NCBI RefSeq assembly: GCF_014279995.1 | Contig: NZ_CP047935.1 | Coordinates: 2,811,494-2,875,493, forward strand | Reading direction: 5' to 3' | From: Synechococcus sp. BIOS-E4-1 | Lineage (GTDB): Bacteria > Cyanobacteriota > Cyanobacteriia > PCC-6307 > Cyanobiaceae | DNA length: 64,000 nucleotides | Part shown: piece after piece, positions 15,206-25,114 of the stretch | Layout: the number at the start of each line of letters is the position of its first letter | Numbering within the stretch: position 1 is the stretch's first letter | Made by a program: the position numbers and the translations under genes | The notes under the pieces: generated by a model | Told to the model about the DNA's origin: nothing | What the model saw: the letters and a program-made list of their open reading frames with translations, nothing else | The model's database searches: none

Positions 15206-15811
15206 TCAGGGGATGGGGCGCACGTCGGTGGACTGGAAACCGTGATCTTTGAGCTCTTTGAGCAGTCCGCCTTTGTCCGTGACCCGATCGACGAACAGCA
15301 CACCATTGAGATGATCCATCTCGTGCTGAATACAGCGAGCCATCAGACCATCGGCCTTCATCGTGCGCGGTCGACCCATCTCATCCCGGAAACTCACCTG
15401 CACGGCTGTAGGCCTCACCACATCCAGGTAAACCCCTGGAATGCTCAGACAGCCTTCTTCGTAGGTGTCCAACCCTGCGCTGGCAGTAACGATCTCAGGA
15501 TTGATCAACACAAGGGGAGGCGTGCTCGGTGTTTCCGGATCGAGATCAATCACCAGCAACTGCTTGTCCACCCCCACCTGGGGAGCTGCCAGACCGATGC
15601 CACGGGCCGTGTACATGCTGCGCAGCATGTCCCTGGCCAGATCCCTCACCAACTCATCAACCTTGCCGACACGGCGGCCTTGAACCCTGAGAACGTCGTC
15701 ACCGAGTTTGTGGATGTGAAGCGGAGGGGAATCCAGAGGCTTCTTCGGCACAGCCACTGAAGAACCGGTCTTCTCGGCGGATCGTGCCAACTGGGCGAAG
15801 CTCCTGGCCAA
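15206..15811 (-). CDS. def: Peptide deformylase
   Basis: Removes the N-formyl group from nascent proteins. All three metal-site motifs are present: GIGLAAPQVG, EGCLSIPG and HEMDH. The start is uncertain. ATG 15865 gives 219 residues but lies only 12 bases from the divergent peptidase start. TTG 15811 gives 201 residues beginning at ARSFAQLARSAEK, a length and start I recall from related cyanobacterial deformylases, and it leaves room for promoters. The latter is chosen. The metal is normally iron in this family. Confidence 0.85.
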   Translation of the reverse strand: MARSFAQLARSAEKTGSSVAVPKKPLDSPPLHIHKLGDDVLRVQGRRVGKVDELVRDLARDMLRSMYTARGIGLAAPQVGVDKQLLVIDLDPETPSTPPLVLINPEIVTASAGLDTYEEGCLSIPGVYLDVVRPTAVQVSFRDEMGRPRTMKADGLMARCIQHEMDHLNGVLFVDRVTDKGGLLKELKDHGFQSTDVRPIP

Positions 15812-15877
15812 GGTCTCAACCTGAATCAAATCTGTGCTGATCTTAGGCAGTCCTTCCAATTGCATCGGATTGCAGCG

Positions 15878-17791
15878 ATGAGCAGCTCCCAGCCCCTGTC
15901 CGCGAGGACCGCCCTCGGACGCCAACCGGTGCTGAAAACACCGCGGGTTCTGGGCAACTGGGTGCTCTGGCTGGAGCAGCGACCTCAGGAGAAAGGACGA
16001 ACCACCGCCATGATCCGCCCCTGGCTTCAGAGCGATCAACCAGCGAAGGAACTAACGGCAGCCCCCGCCAACCTGCGCTGCCGCATTCACGAATACGGCG
16101 GTGGGGCCATGGCCGTGGCCCTGATGGCAGACAAGCTGCTGATGACCTGGATCGATGACAGTGACCGCTGCCTCTGGCAGCAGACCTGGTGTGGATTGCG
16201 TGATGAGGATTGTGCAGCCCTCACAGCGGAGACGCCGCCGATCCGCATCAGCACGCCAGGCGCGTGGGCCCTGGGAGGAGGCCTGATTGATCAGGACCGA
16301 CAGCGCTGGCTGGGAGTGATGGAGTGCAACGGCCGTGACCATCTGGTGAGCGTTGCGCTGAATCAGGGCGAACAACAACCACTGGTCCTTCACGCAGCTG
16401 ATGATTTCGTCGGCTATCCAGCACTCAGCGCCGAAGGGACGCAGCTGGCCTGGGTGGAATGGCGACAGCCCGCCATGCCCTGGGATGCCAGCGAGCTGCG
16501 TTGCGCTTCTCTCACTTCGGAGGGGGAGCTGCTGCAGGTGCAAACGCTGGCCGGGAGCCGACCGGATGCCAAGCAGGCCATCTCCGTGTTTCAGCCCCTG
16601 TGGCAACCCGACGGCAACCTGGTCGTTGCCGAAGACAGCAGTGGTTGGTGGAACCTCATGCGTCTCGGCGATCCCGCCAGCGGAAAGCACAACTGGGAGC
16701 GTCCATGGCCCATGCAGGCGGAAACCGCCATGCCCCAGTGGGTGTTTGGCATGAGCACCAGTGCCTGGGATGGCGAGCAGCTGCTGGCAGCGGTTTGCTC
16801 CGAAGGTCGCTGGGAGCTGAAGCAGCTGAGAGGCGACGGCACAATCCGCAGCATCGATCAGCCCTTCGATGATCTGGCCGATCTCCATGCCGATGCAGGA
16901 CGGGCCGTGGTGATCGCCAGCAACTCCCATAGCGGCCAGGGCCTGCTGGAGCTGGAATTGAGCACCGGTGATTGGCAGCACACTCCAGCCGGCGAGGCTG
17001 CCCTACCAATCGAAGCCATCAGCAGCGCCGAACCGTTGTGGTTTGAAGGCGCCGGCGAACTGCGCACTCACGCCTGGTACTACCCGCCCCTGGGTGGAAG
17101 CAGCAGCGATACACCCTTGCTCGTGAAAAGCCACAGCGGACCAACCGCCATGGCTGGCCGCGGACTCAGCCTTGGCATCCAGTTCTGGACCACCCGAGGG
17201 TGGGGGGTGGTGGATGTCAATTACGGAGGGTCCACCGGATTCGGGCGGGCCTATCGGGACAGGCTGAACAGCGGCTGGGGGGTCGTGGACGTCCAAGACT
17301 GCGCCGCGGCTGCAATGGCTCTTGTGGAGACCGGCTTGGCCCATCCGCACAAGATCGCCATCGAAGGGGGCAGCGCCGGTGGATTCACCACCCTGGCCTG
17401 CCTCTGCTACACCGACGTGTTCATGGCAGGAGCATGCCGCTACGCCGTCAGCGACCTCACATCTCTGGCTTCGGAGACGCACCGCTTTGAGGCCCGCTAT
17501 CTCGACTCGCTTGTGGGGGCCTGGCCTGAGGAGCGAGCACGCTATGAGCAGCGATCACCGCTCCAGCATGCGCAATCCATTCGCTGCCCGGTGATCTTTT
17601 TCCAGGGTCTGCAGGACAAGGTGGTGGTGCCGGAGCAAACGGAACGCATGGCCGCTGCACTGAGCAAGAACGGCATTCCTGTCGAGGTACAGACCTTTGC
17701 GGAGGAAGGTCATGGCTTCCGTGACAGCAATGTGAAGGTGCAGGTGCTGGAAGCAACGGAAGCTTTCTTCCGTCGTCACCTCGAACTCTGA
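15878..17791 (+). CDS. S9-family prolyl oligopeptidase-like peptidase
   Basis: 637 residues from ATG 15878. The N-terminal 350 residues have the repeated Trp/Asp-rich blades of a beta-propeller, and the C-terminus is an alpha/beta-hydrolase. The nucleophile is the Ser of GGSAGGF (about 498), with Asp in LQDKVV (about 580) and His in EEGHGF (about 611). These enzymes cleave short peptides as dipeptidyl or acylaminoacyl peptidases in the cytoplasm. The gene is divergent from def and converges with the aldolase gene, whose end it overlaps by 16 bases. The exact substrate is not predictable. Confidence 0.85.
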   Translation: MSSSQPLSARTALGRQPVLKTPRVLGNWVLWLEQRPQEKGRTTAMIRPWLQSDQPAKELTAAPANLRCRIHEYGGGAMAVALMADKLLMTWIDDSDRCLWQQTWCGLRDEDCAALTAETPPIRISTPGAWALGGGLIDQDRQRWLGVMECNGRDHLVSVALNQGEQQPLVLHAADDFVGYPALSAEGTQLAWVEWRQPAMPWDASELRCASLTSEGELLQVQTLAGSRPDAKQAISVFQPLWQPDGNLVVAEDSSGWWNLMRLGDPASGKHNWERPWPMQAETAMPQWVFGMSTSAWDGEQLLAAVCSEGRWELKQLRGDGTIRSIDQPFDDLADLHADAGRAVVIASNSHSGQGLLELELSTGDWQHTPAGEAALPIEAISSAEPLWFEGAGELRTHAWYYPPLGGSSSDTPLLVKSHSGPTAMAGRGLSLGIQFWTTRGWGVVDVNYGGSTGFGRAYRDRLNSGWGVVDVQDCAAAAMALVETGLAHPHKIAIEGGSAGGFTTLACLCYTDVFMAGACRYAVSDLTSLASETHRFEARYLDSLVGAWPEERARYEQRSPLQHAQSIRCPVIFFQGLQDKVVVPEQTERMAAALSKNGIPVEVQTFAEEGHGFRDSNVKVQVLEATEAFFRRHLEL

Positions 17792-18456
17792 TCCACCTGT
17801 CCGTAATGAAGACCTCTGAACTGGGCATGCACCGCTTGCATCTGCTCATCGGAGAGAACAGGAGGCTCCCCCAGCTGCAGAGCCTGCAGATACATGCGCG
17901 CCAGGGTCTCCACCTCAACCGCCACCCGCAATGCGGACTCCAGATCGTTCCCCAGCGTGACCATTCCGTGCCTGGCCAGCAGACAGGCACTGCGTTGGGC
18001 TAAGGCATTCACCACGTTGTCGGAAAGTTCCTTGGTCCCGAAGGTGGCGTAGGGAGCACACTGAATCTCATCACCGCCGGCCACCGCAACCATGTAGTGA
18101 AAGGCTGGGATGCCGCGGTCATGGCAGGCCAGTGCTGTGGCATGAACGGGGTGACAATGCAGCACAGCCATCGCTTCGGGGCGGCAGCTGAGCACATCCG
18201 CGTGCAGGCGCCATTCCGACGACGGTCGCCGCTGCTTCTCCTTCAGGGGGTGTCCACTCAGATCCAGAGCCACCAGATCATCAACCTCCATCTGTTCATA
18301 GGGAAGTGAACTGGGAGTCACCAGAAGTCCTTCCTCAATCCGTACCGAAAGGTTGCCCGACGTGCCCTGATTGAGGCCTGTGCCATTCATGCGGCGTGCC
18401 ACGGTCACCAGCTGATGGCTCAGCTCCTGATCAACCAAGCGATCAGCCACAGCCAT
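17776..18456 (-). CDS. Class II aldolase (fuculose-1-phosphate aldolase-like)
   Basis: 226 residues of the class II aldolase/adducin fold. The catalytic Glu is in PSSEWRLH (Glu81), and the zinc-binding His residues are His100 and His102 (LHCHPVH) and His163 (ARHGMV). GTSGNLS at 31-37 is the usual phosphate-binding loop. Its start lies inside the end of mtnA (14-base overlap), so the two proteins are co-produced. In other bacteria an MtnA-type isomerase with such an aldolase forms a shunt that splits the sugar of methylthioadenosine or 5'-deoxyadenosine into DHAP and an aldehyde. The same role is inferred here. MtnB-type dehydratase activity is the alternative. Confidence 0.75.
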   Translation of the reverse strand: MAVADRLVDQELSHQLVTVARRMNGTGLNQGTSGNLSVRIEEGLLVTPSSLPYEQMEVDDLVALDLSGHPLKEKQRRPSSEWRLHADVLSCRPEAMAVLHCHPVHATALACHDRGIPAFHYMVAVAGGDEIQCAPYATFGTKELSDNVVNALAQRSACLLARHGMVTLGNDLESALRVAVEVETLARMYLQALQLGEPPVLSDEQMQAVHAQFRGLHYGQVDQSSR

Positions 18457-19555
18457 ACAGACTCTTCAGCCCCTCCTCACTGGCATCAGCAACACCTCGA
18501 TCAGTGATCAGCGCAGTGACCAGTCGGGCTGGGGTCACATCAAAGGCAGGGTTGAAGCCATCACTGCCCTTGGGTGTGAGCTGCACCTGAGCAAGCATCC
18601 CTGCAGCTGGTCCATCGAGCAGGCGGCCCTGAATCGCCGTGACCTCCTGGGGAGAGCGAGCTTCAATCGGGATCTCCGCCACCCCGTCATCCAGGCTCCA
18701 GTCGATGGTTGATGCGGGGAGTGCCACATAGAACGGCACAGCATTGTCATGGGCCGCCAGGGCCTTCAGATAAGTACCGATCTTGTTGCAGACATCTCCA
18801 CGGCGTGTGGTGCGATCCGTTCCCACAATCACCGCATCCACCTCACCGTTCTGCATCAGGTGACCTCCAGCGTTGTCCACGATCACGGTGTGGGGAACGC
18901 CTTCTCTGCCGAGCTCGTAGGCCGTGAGCGATGCACCCTGGTTACGGGGTCGGGTCTCATCCACCCACACATGCAGATCAATACCAGCGCGTCGGGCCTT
19001 GTAGATCGGCGCCAATGCGGTCCCCCAGTCAACCGTGGCCAGCCAGCCGGCATTGCAGTGAGTCAACACCTGAAAGGGCCTGCTCTGACGGGCTTCTGGC
19101 CTGGCTGCCGCCAGCTTCTTGAAGATCTCCAGCCCGTGGTCGCCGATGGCGGAGCACATGGCCACATCTTCATCAGCGATCAAACCGGCCTCCTCACGAG
19201 CGGCAGCTGCCCGTTCCGCCGGAGGCAGCGGCTGCACTCGATCACGCACACGCTCCAGGGCCCAGCGCAGATTCACCGCAGTGGGGCGCGTGGCATTGAG
19301 CTCCTCAAACGCCGCTGCCAGAGCTGCATCACTGGAGTCATTCTGCAAAGCCAACATCAGGCCATAGGCGCCGGTCACCCCGATCAGCGGAGCGCCGCGG
19401 ACCACCATGGTGCGGATGGCTGCAGCCGCCTGCCCACAGCTGCTGAGGGTGCGGGTCTCAAAGCGATGGGGCAACTGGGTCTGATCAATTACCCAGACCG
19501 AGAGACCGTCCGGCTCCAGTCCGATGGTGCGCCAGGCCTGGCCATCAATGTTCAT
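18443..19555 (-). CDS. mtnA: S-methyl-5-thioribose-1-phosphate isomerase
   Basis: 370 residues from ATG 19555; the frame extends further upstream. The enzyme converts methylthioribose 1-phosphate, or 5-deoxyribose 1-phosphate in some bacteria, to the ribulose form. The catalytic Cys167 (THCNAGWLAT) and Asp247 (IVGTDRT) are present. RGAPLIGV near residue 53 and CNKIGTY are further family marks. Length is normal. The downstream aldolase gene overlaps its 3' end, suggesting a two-step salvage unit rather than the full methionine salvage pathway, whose other genes are not nearby. Confidence 0.88.
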   Translation of the reverse strand: MNIDGQAWRTIGLEPDGLSVWVIDQTQLPHRFETRTLSSCGQAAAAIRTMVVRGAPLIGVTGAYGLMLALQNDSSDAALAAAFEELNATRPTAVNLRWALERVRDRVQPLPPAERAAAAREEAGLIADEDVAMCSAIGDHGLEIFKKLAAARPEARQSRPFQVLTHCNAGWLATVDWGTALAPIYKARRAGIDLHVWVDETRPRNQGASLTAYELGREGVPHTVIVDNAGGHLMQNGEVDAVIVGTDRTTRRGDVCNKIGTYLKALAAHDNAVPFYVALPASTIDWSLDDGVAEIPIEARSPQEVTAIQGRLLDGPAAGMLAQVQLTPKGSDGFNPAFDVTPARLVTALITDRGVADASEEGLKSLYGCG

Positions 19556-19723
19556 CCCGATTGCTTGGATAGACCTGGGCCAATCTGCCTGTCCGATCGA
19601 CATCGCGAGCAAAGCCGTGACCGAGATGGCATCGTTCGATCAATTGGCAAGCAGCAATAACGAGGAATCGCCGACTTCGGCCAGGGCACCGGTGTCACAG
19701 CAACAGGACTGCTGCTGTTGCGC

Positions 19724-19903
19724 ATGGCGGATCCCTTCGGAAGCAGTCGTGAGTCGTGCCTGGAGGCGTTCTCCTTCAAGCAGCTGCTGTTCGAACCACT
19801 CCTCGGCGGAGGACTGCCCCGATTCAACGCTGTGGCCCTGTTGCTCACCCTGGCCTCCCTGCTGCTCGGCCTGCACCTCGGCCGTCAAACGCGCAGGCAC
19901 TGA
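19724..19903 (+). CDS. Possible small membrane protein
   Basis: 59 residues from ATG 19724: MADPFGSSRESCLEAF, then a hydrophobic helix (VALLLTLASLLLGLHLG, about 38-54) and a basic end. It lies between divergent mtnA and the end of sufS. A longer minus-strand frame over the same bases is Gln-rich and looks like a shadow. The single membrane segment and normal residue use favour the plus-strand reading, with moderate confidence. Confidence 0.4.
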   Translation: MADPFGSSRESCLEAFSFKQLLFEPLLGGGLPRFNAVALLLTLASLLLGLHLGRQTRRH

Positions 19904-20003
19904 TGACTCCCGAGAGCGATTGCCCCTCCCCGGCGAGATGGCTGTCTCAGCGACAGGCCGCTGGCTGTCGGCAGAGAGCAAAGATCAGGTGGCGATGAAA
20001 GGG

Positions 20004-21272
20004 CTAACTGTTCTCCCGGAAAAAAGCGATCACACTCTGAAGCTCATCGGCGAAACGATCAATCTCCGCCAGCGTTGTGATGAAGCTGAGGCTGGCGCGG
20101 GCGGAACCGGTGACTTGATAGTGGCGGTGCAGTGGTTGGCAACAGTGATGTCCACTACGAATGCAGATCCCGGCAAGATCGATCATGGCCGCGATGTCGT
20201 TGGCATGGACCCCATCCACGAGGAAGGTGGCGAGGGCACCACGACCAGGCTGTTGCTGAGGTGTGGGTCCGAGAATGCGCAGACCGTCAATCGCCTGCAG
20301 GCGCTTGAACAGATGCAGCGTGAGTTCCGCCTCCCAGGCGGCAATGTTCTCAAGGCCGATCTGTTCGAGATAGGTGAGTGCCGCACCCATCCCAACGGCC
20401 TCACCGATGGCGGGCGTTCCGGCCTCGAACTTGTACGGAAGGTTGGCCCAGGTGCTGTGATCCAGATAGACGTCCTGAATCATTTCTCCACCGCCGAGGA
20501 AGGGCGGCATCGAGTCCAGCAGGGCTTCCCTGGCCCACAGGAATCCCATGCCTGTGGGACCGCAGAGCTTGTGCGATGAACCCACAAGAAAATCAGCATC
20601 CAGAGTCTTGACCGACATGGGGTGATGAGCAAGGCTCTGACAGGCATCCACCAACACCAGGGCACCGGCAGCATGAGCAGCTGGGATGACCAGATCAAGA
20701 GGATTGCGGCAACCCAGCGTGTTGCTGATGTGCACAAGGCTGACCAGCTTTGTGCGATCACTCAGCTTGGAATGGAAGTCATCCAGATCGAGCTCACCTT
20801 TTTCGGTGATTCCCACATGACGCAGCACACAACCTGTTCTCTGCGACAGCAGTTGCCAGGGCACCAAGTTGCTGTGGTGCTCCATCAACGTGAGCAGGAT
20901 CTCATCACCTTCACGCAGATTGGCGTTGCCCCAGCTGCGGGCCACCAGATTGATGCCCTCGGTGGCGTTGCGGGTGAACACGATCTCCTGCGGACCAGCC
21001 GCACCCACGTAAGAGGCGGTGATGGAGCGGGCCGCCTCAAAGGCCTCGGTCGCCCTGGCGCTGAGCTGATGTGCGCCTCGATGAACGTTGGCATTGTCAC
21101 AGGCGTAATAAGCCTGCAAGGCGTCAAGCACCACCTGAGGTTTCTGGCTGGTGGCGGCATGGTCGAGATAGAGCAGAGGACCGCCCTGCGACGATCGCTG
21201 ATCCAGGATCGGGAAATCTGAACGGGTCCGTTCCGCTAGAGAGACGCCGGTATCACGAGAGAGGGTGGTCAT
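20004..21272 (-). CDS. sufS: SufS cysteine desulfurase
   Basis: 422 residues of the group II cysteine desulfurase family. It takes sulfur from cysteine for Fe-S cluster assembly. The PLP lysine is in GSSHKLCGP (Lys235) and the persulfide Cys in RSGHHC (Cys377). The start overlaps the stop of sufD by 4 bases. It is the last gene of ftrC-sufBCDS and the only SufS in the window, so it would have to supply both suf clusters unless another copy lies elsewhere. Confidence 0.93.
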   Translation of the reverse strand: MTTLSRDTGVSLAERTRSDFPILDQRSSQGGPLLYLDHAATSQKPQVVLDALQAYYACDNANVHRGAHQLSARATEAFEAARSITASYVGAAGPQEIVFTRNATEGINLVARSWGNANLREGDEILLTLMEHHSNLVPWQLLSQRTGCVLRHVGITEKGELDLDDFHSKLSDRTKLVSLVHISNTLGCRNPLDLVIPAAHAAGALVLVDACQSLAHHPMSVKTLDADFLVGSSHKLCGPTGMGFLWAREALLDSMPPFLGGGEMIQDVYLDHSTWANLPYKFEAGTPAIGEAVGMGAALTYLEQIGLENIAAWEAELTLHLFKRLQAIDGLRILGPTPQQQPGRGALATFLVDGVHANDIAAMIDLAGICIRSGHHCCQPLHRHYQVTGSARASLSFITTLAEIDRFADELQSVIAFFRENS

Positions 21273-22465
21273 AGGGGTCGAGAGGGGTCAGCGATCGCTC
21301 CGGAGGCCATCCAGGCCTTGGCCGCTGCTGGTAGACGATTCACCACTTCGCAGCAGAAACCCCTCAGTAGCAATGCAACTGCATCGTCGCCGTCAACTCC
21401 GCGACTACGAAGGTAAAAAAGTTCCTCCTGCTGCAGTTGGCTGACAGTGGCGCCGTGTGCGCACTTCACATCGTCGGCAATGATTTCCAGTTCAGGCTTG
21501 GCGTCCACGCGCGCGCGGCGCGAAAGCAACAGGCTGCGGCTGAGCTGAGCTGCATCCGTGCGCTGCGCCGGCCTGGGCACCTGAATCGCACCATTGAAAA
21601 TGTTGTGAGAACGATCAGCAGCAACAGCTTTCTGCAGCTGATCAAGCTCACCCTCTGGCCCGCCAAAACGCATGCTGCTGTGGGTCGCGAATTGCTCGTC
21701 AGCCGTTGTCATCGACAGGCCATGAATGCCTGTTGTGGCCTGCCCCTCCCGTTGCAACACGCGCGGCTCGAGACGCCCGAAACGCCAGCCTCGGCAAACA
21801 CTCGTCAGCCCGTAGTGACTGCCGGGCTCCTGCTCAATGGCCAGATGCACCATCAATGATGCGTCTGCCGAACCACTGGCGAGAACGCCGTGACGCAACC
21901 TGGCGCCTTGCCCGAGATACGCCTCCAACACGTGGCTATGAGCTCGCTGTTCATCAGATGAAGAAGACTCGGCGGGAAAAACCTGCAACAGCTCCACGTC
22001 GGCATCCGACTCCAGCAGCAACAACACCCTTGTGGCGGTGAGACCAACACCAGTGGCGAGCACAAGTTCCAGAGGAGGGACCTTGCCACAAACCCGCAGA
22101 GCGAGGACGTGCCGGCTGTGAGCGTGATTGAACTGAACAGGCCAGGCTTCCGCACAGCCGCATTGGTCCAGGCTACGGCCAAGGTGATGAGTGAGCTCGG
22201 CATCGGTGAGTGAGGTCACCCCTTCCGGAAGAGTGACCCCGTTCAGTGGATCCGTCTGGCCTCCCAACACGAGCCGCGTCACCCCATCAACGGCAGCAGG
22301 CATCCTGAGGTCCAGGATCTCGCTGACCTCAGGAAGCGTGGCCACGGCCTCAAGGCGTTTGAGGTCGGTGAGCCGCCAGGCTTCCTGTTTACGGGTGGGC
22401 AATCCCAGACGCTGGAGGGCTTCACGTCCTCGCTGCTGCACCGGTGCCAGCACACTGCTCAGCAT
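21269..22465 (-). CDS. sufD: SufD Fe-S scaffold subunit (resident copy)
   Basis: 398 residues. SufD forms the SufBC2D scaffold with SufB and the SufC ATPase. The C-terminal family block is clear (IIADDVKCAHGATVSQLQQ), including the conserved His important in E. coli SufD. It starts 2 bases after sufC and overlaps sufS. The first 40 codons are identical in DNA to sufD2 at 38394, after which the two copies diverge sharply, marking one edge of the conversion tract. Confidence 0.93.
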   Translation of the reverse strand: MLSSVLAPVQQRGREALQRLGLPTRKQEAWRLTDLKRLEAVATLPEVSEILDLRMPAAVDGVTRLVLGGQTDPLNGVTLPEGVTSLTDAELTHHLGRSLDQCGCAEAWPVQFNHAHSRHVLALRVCGKVPPLELVLATGVGLTATRVLLLLESDADVELLQVFPAESSSSDEQRAHSHVLEAYLGQGARLRHGVLASGSADASLMVHLAIEQEPGSHYGLTSVCRGWRFGRLEPRVLQREGQATTGIHGLSMTTADEQFATHSSMRFGGPEGELDQLQKAVAADRSHNIFNGAIQVPRPAQRTDAAQLSRSLLLSRRARVDAKPELEIIADDVKCAHGATVSQLQQEELFYLRSRGVDGDDAVALLLRGFCCEVVNRLPAAAKAWMASGAIADPSRPL

Positions 22466-23218
22466 GATCAGGCCACTCCCTCTGCGGCGAGCTGCTTATC
22501 AACCCAGTCGTAGCCGGTTTTCTCCAGCTCAACAGCCAGATCACGACCGCCGGTGCGCAGGATGCGGCCGGCGGCCATCACATGCACGTAATCGGGAGTG
22601 ATTTCATCGAGCAATCGCTGGTAATGGGTGATCAGGATCGTGGCGTTCTGCGGACCGGAGAGCTGATTCACACCGCCGGCCACAATGCGCAGGGCGTCGA
22701 TATCGAGGCCGGAATCGGTTTCATCAAGGATCGCCACCACCGGTTCCAGCAATGCCATCTGCAGGATTTCATTGCGCTTCTTCTCGCCACCGGAGAAGCC
22801 CTGATTGACGCTGCGCTCCAGGAAGGCCGGATCCATCTGCACCACCTTGAGCTTCTCGCGCACGTGGTCTTCAAAGTCAAAGGTGTCGAGTTCTTCCTGG
22901 CCCCGTTTCTCGCGCCGCGCATTGGTGGACACGCGCAGAAATTCCAGATTGCTGACGCCGGGGATCTCAACCGGATACTGGAAGCTGAGAAACACACCAA
23001 GGCGTGCCCGCTCTTCTGCCTCAAGTTCAAACAGGTCTTCACCGCGGTAACGGACACTGCCGCCGGTGACCTGATAGGCGGGATGGCCGGCCAGGACCTT
23101 GGAGAGTGTGCTTTTGCCGCTGCCGTTGCGGCCCATGATCGCGTGAATTTCACCGGCTCTGATCTGGAGATTCACACCTTTGAGGATGGGCTGATCCTCA
23201 ACGGATGCATGCAGATCA
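22344..23218. repeat. 875-bp tract identical to 37641-38515
   Basis: From codon 13 of sufC through the sufC-sufD gap to about codon 41 of sufD, I see no difference from the second suf cluster (reverse complement). Both flanks differ: sufC codons 1-13 are partly diverged and sufD after the tract is strongly diverged. This is the mark of recent gene conversion rather than a simple old duplication. Confidence 0.85.
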
Positions 23219-23256
23219 TTGATGTCGAGGAGAAGCTCTGCGTCGGGGCGTATCAC
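22468..23256 (-). CDS. sufC: SufC ATPase (resident copy)
   Basis: 262 residues from a GTG start. ABC-type ATPase that powers Fe-S assembly on SufBD. Walker [11 protein letters not shown], the signature [10 protein letters not shown] and Walker [13 protein letters not shown] are present, followed by the H-loop region LITHYQR. Length is normal. It lies 53 bases after sufB. From codon 13 on the DNA matches sufC2; only the first residues differ (IRPDAEL..N against INPDSEL..T). Confidence 0.95.
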   Translation of the reverse strand: MIRPDAELLLDINDLHASVEDQPILKGVNLQIRAGEIHAIMGRNGSGKSTLSKVLAGHPAYQVTGGSVRYRGEDLFELEAEERARLGVFLSFQYPVEIPGVSNLEFLRVSTNARREKRGQEELDTFDFEDHVREKLKVVQMDPAFLERSVNQGFSGGEKKRNEILQMALLEPVVAILDETDSGLDIDALRIVAGGVNQLSGPQNATILITHYQRLLDEITPDYVHVMAAGRILRTGGRDLAVELEKTGYDWVDKQLAAEGVA

Positions 23257-23309
23257 AGTCGAGAAGGAAGGGTTAAGTGATGGTCAGACATTGAGCCTGG
23301 GAGGTGGGT

Positions 23310-24749
23310 TCAGCCAACGGACCCCTCAAGCTTGAGAGCAAGAAGCTTGTCTGCCTCTGCGGCGAACTCCATCGGCAACTGGTTGAACACATCACGGCAA
23401 AAACCACTCACCATCATCGAAACCGCTTCCTCGAAACCGATACCGCGACTCTGCAGATAGAAGAGCTGGTCTTCTGAAATCCGGCAGGTGCTGGCCTCAT
23501 GCTCGATCGCTGATTCCGGCTGCTGGGAGCGGATATAGGGATAGGTATTGGCGGCGGCCTGATCACCGATCAGCATGGAATCGCACTGGCTGTAATTGCG
23601 AGCTCCTTTGGCCGATGGTCCGATCTGCACCAGTCCGCGGTAACTGTTGCTGGAATTCCCTGCACTGATCCCCTTGCTCACGATCGTGGAGCGAGTTCGG
23701 GCACCGATGTGAACCATCTTTGTGCCTGTGTCGGCCTGCTGTTTGTTGTTGGTGAGAGCCACGGAATAAAACTCACCGACAGAATCAGCTCCCTGCAGCA
23801 GACAACTGGGGTATTTCCAGGTGAGCGCTGAGCCGGTCTCCACCTGGGTCCAGCTGATGCGACTGCGGGCGCCGCGACAATGTCCACGCTTGGTGACGAA
23901 GTTGTAAATGCCGCCAACGCCATTCTCATCACCGGCATACCAGTTCTGAACAGTGGAGTACTTGATGGAGGCGTCATCAAGCGTCACCAGTTCAACCACG
24001 GCGGCATGCAGCTGGTTGGTGTCGAACATTGGGGCAGTGCAGCCCTCGAGGTAACTGACGGAAGCGCCTTCTTCCGCCACGATCAGGGTGCGTTCAAACT
24101 GCCCTGTGTCCCCGGAGTTAATCCGGAAATAGGTGGAGAGTTCCATCGGGCACTCGACTCCCTTGGGAATGAACACAAAGGAACCGTCACTGAAAACCGC
24201 CGAGTTAAGAGCAGCGAAGTAATTGTCATTGCTGGGAATGACAGAACCGAGGTAGCGCTCAATCAGTTCAGGATGTTCTTTGACAGCCTCACTGAAGGAG
24301 CAGAACACGACACCGTGCTCGGCGAGTTTTTCCTTGTAGGTGGTGGCGATCGAAACGCTGTCGAATACAGCATCAACAGCAACGTTGCTCAGGCGTTTCT
24401 GTTCACTTAATGGAATTCCCAGCTTGTCAAAAGTTTCGAGAAGTTTGGGATCCACTTCATCGAGCGAGCTTTTTTTGACCTGCTGCTTAGGAGCTGCGTA
24501 ATAAACGATGTCCTGATAGTCGATCGGGTCATAGCCCAGTTCAGCCCAGTCGGGCTCCTCGAGAGTGAGCCAGTGCCTGTAAGCCTTGAGTCGAAATTTG
24601 AGAAGGAACTCAGGCTCTTCTTTTTTGCTGGAAATCAGTCGAACGATCTCCTCACTGAGGCCCTTGGAAATCTTTTCGGTCTCAATGTCCGTGACGAAGC
24701 CGTATTTGTACGGCTGGCTGACGAGATCCTGCGTGGAGGCAGATGTCAT
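23310..24749 (-). CDS. sufB: SufB Fe-S scaffold subunit (resident copy)
   Basis: 479 residues. SufB is where clusters are built. Conserved blocks include [32 protein letters not shown] and [19 protein letters not shown], the last with a Cys matching the cluster-forming region. It overlaps ftrC by 4 bases (ATGA). Against sufB2 it has diverged in the first half but shows near-identical patches in the second half (for example 23393-23501), suggesting repeated conversion. Confidence 0.95.
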   Translation of the reverse strand: MTSASTQDLVSQPYKYGFVTDIETEKISKGLSEEIVRLISSKKEEPEFLLKFRLKAYRHWLTLEEPDWAELGYDPIDYQDIVYYAAPKQQVKKSSLDEVDPKLLETFDKLGIPLSEQKRLSNVAVDAVFDSVSIATTYKEKLAEHGVVFCSFSEAVKEHPELIERYLGSVIPSNDNYFAALNSAVFSDGSFVFIPKGVECPMELSTYFRINSGDTGQFERTLIVAEEGASVSYLEGCTAPMFDTNQLHAAVVELVTLDDASIKYSTVQNWYAGDENGVGGIYNFVTKRGHCRGARSRISWTQVETGSALTWKYPSCLLQGADSVGEFYSVALTNNKQQADTGTKMVHIGARTRSTIVSKGISAGNSSNSYRGLVQIGPSAKGARNYSQCDSMLIGDQAAANTYPYIRSQQPESAIEHEASTCRISEDQLFYLQSRGIGFEEAVSMMVSGFCRDVFNQLPMEFAAEADKLLALKLEGSVG

Positions 24750-25114
24750 ATGGCCCGACCTGCCAAAGCGTGAATGGTTTCCGTGGTGATGCTCTGGTGC
24801 TCCCCACGGAAAGGGCTGTCTTCAGTCAGGAACAGCATGCAATGGCATTCTTTGCGCTCGCGCATGGGCACACATGGGCAGTTCCAGAAGGCTTGGGAGG
24901 CCTCAGCTTTCTTGTCCTCGTAGTGACGGCACGGGCAGAGTGCACCGCCCAGCTCATCTTTGTGACGGGCGAGCCCCTTGAGAACAACAGCTGTGACACC
25001 CCGATCACTGCAGAAGTAGGTATCGGTGCGCTTTGCGTAGATCTCGGCAAATTTGCGGATGGCTTCCAGGCTCTCCGAGGTCGGCTCTCGATTGCCTGCA
25101 AGGGCATCAGTCAT
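24746..25114 (-). CDS. ftrC: Ferredoxin-thioredoxin reductase, catalytic chain
   Basis: 122 residues from ATG 25114. Reduces thioredoxin with electrons from photosynthetic ferredoxin. The cysteines fit the family: CPC at 60-62, CPC at 79-81 and CHC at 90-92. By analogy, Cys62 and Cys92 form the active disulfide and Cys60, 79, 81 and 90 hold the 4Fe-4S cluster. It is the first gene of the ftrC-sufBCDS operon, overlaps sufB, and sits directly after the SufR-like operator, so it should share Fe-S/redox control. Confidence 0.93.
   Translation of the reverse strand: MTDALAGNREPTSESLEAIRKFAEIYAKRTDTYFCSDRGVTAVVLKGLARHKDELGGALCPCRHYEDKKAEASQAFWNCPCVPMRERKECHCMLFLTEDSPFRGEHQSITTETIHALAGRAI

Noticed and set aside
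16052-16981. 309-codon frame antisense to the S9 peptidase
   Set aside because: Shadow of the peptidase beta-propeller region; no start signal or motif.
18749-19660. 303-codon frame antisense to mtnA
   Set aside because: MtnA shows both catalytic residues and the normal length; the other strand has no family pattern.
19640-19981. 113-codon Gln-rich minus-strand frame between mtnA and sufS
   Set aside because: Low-complexity composition (runs of Gln) and no start signal; the plus-strand small membrane protein is more plausible.
22582-23280. Long plus-strand frame over sufC, repeated at 37618-38277
   Set aside because: Present in both copies only because the DNA is identical; it is the antisense of a well-conserved ATPase.
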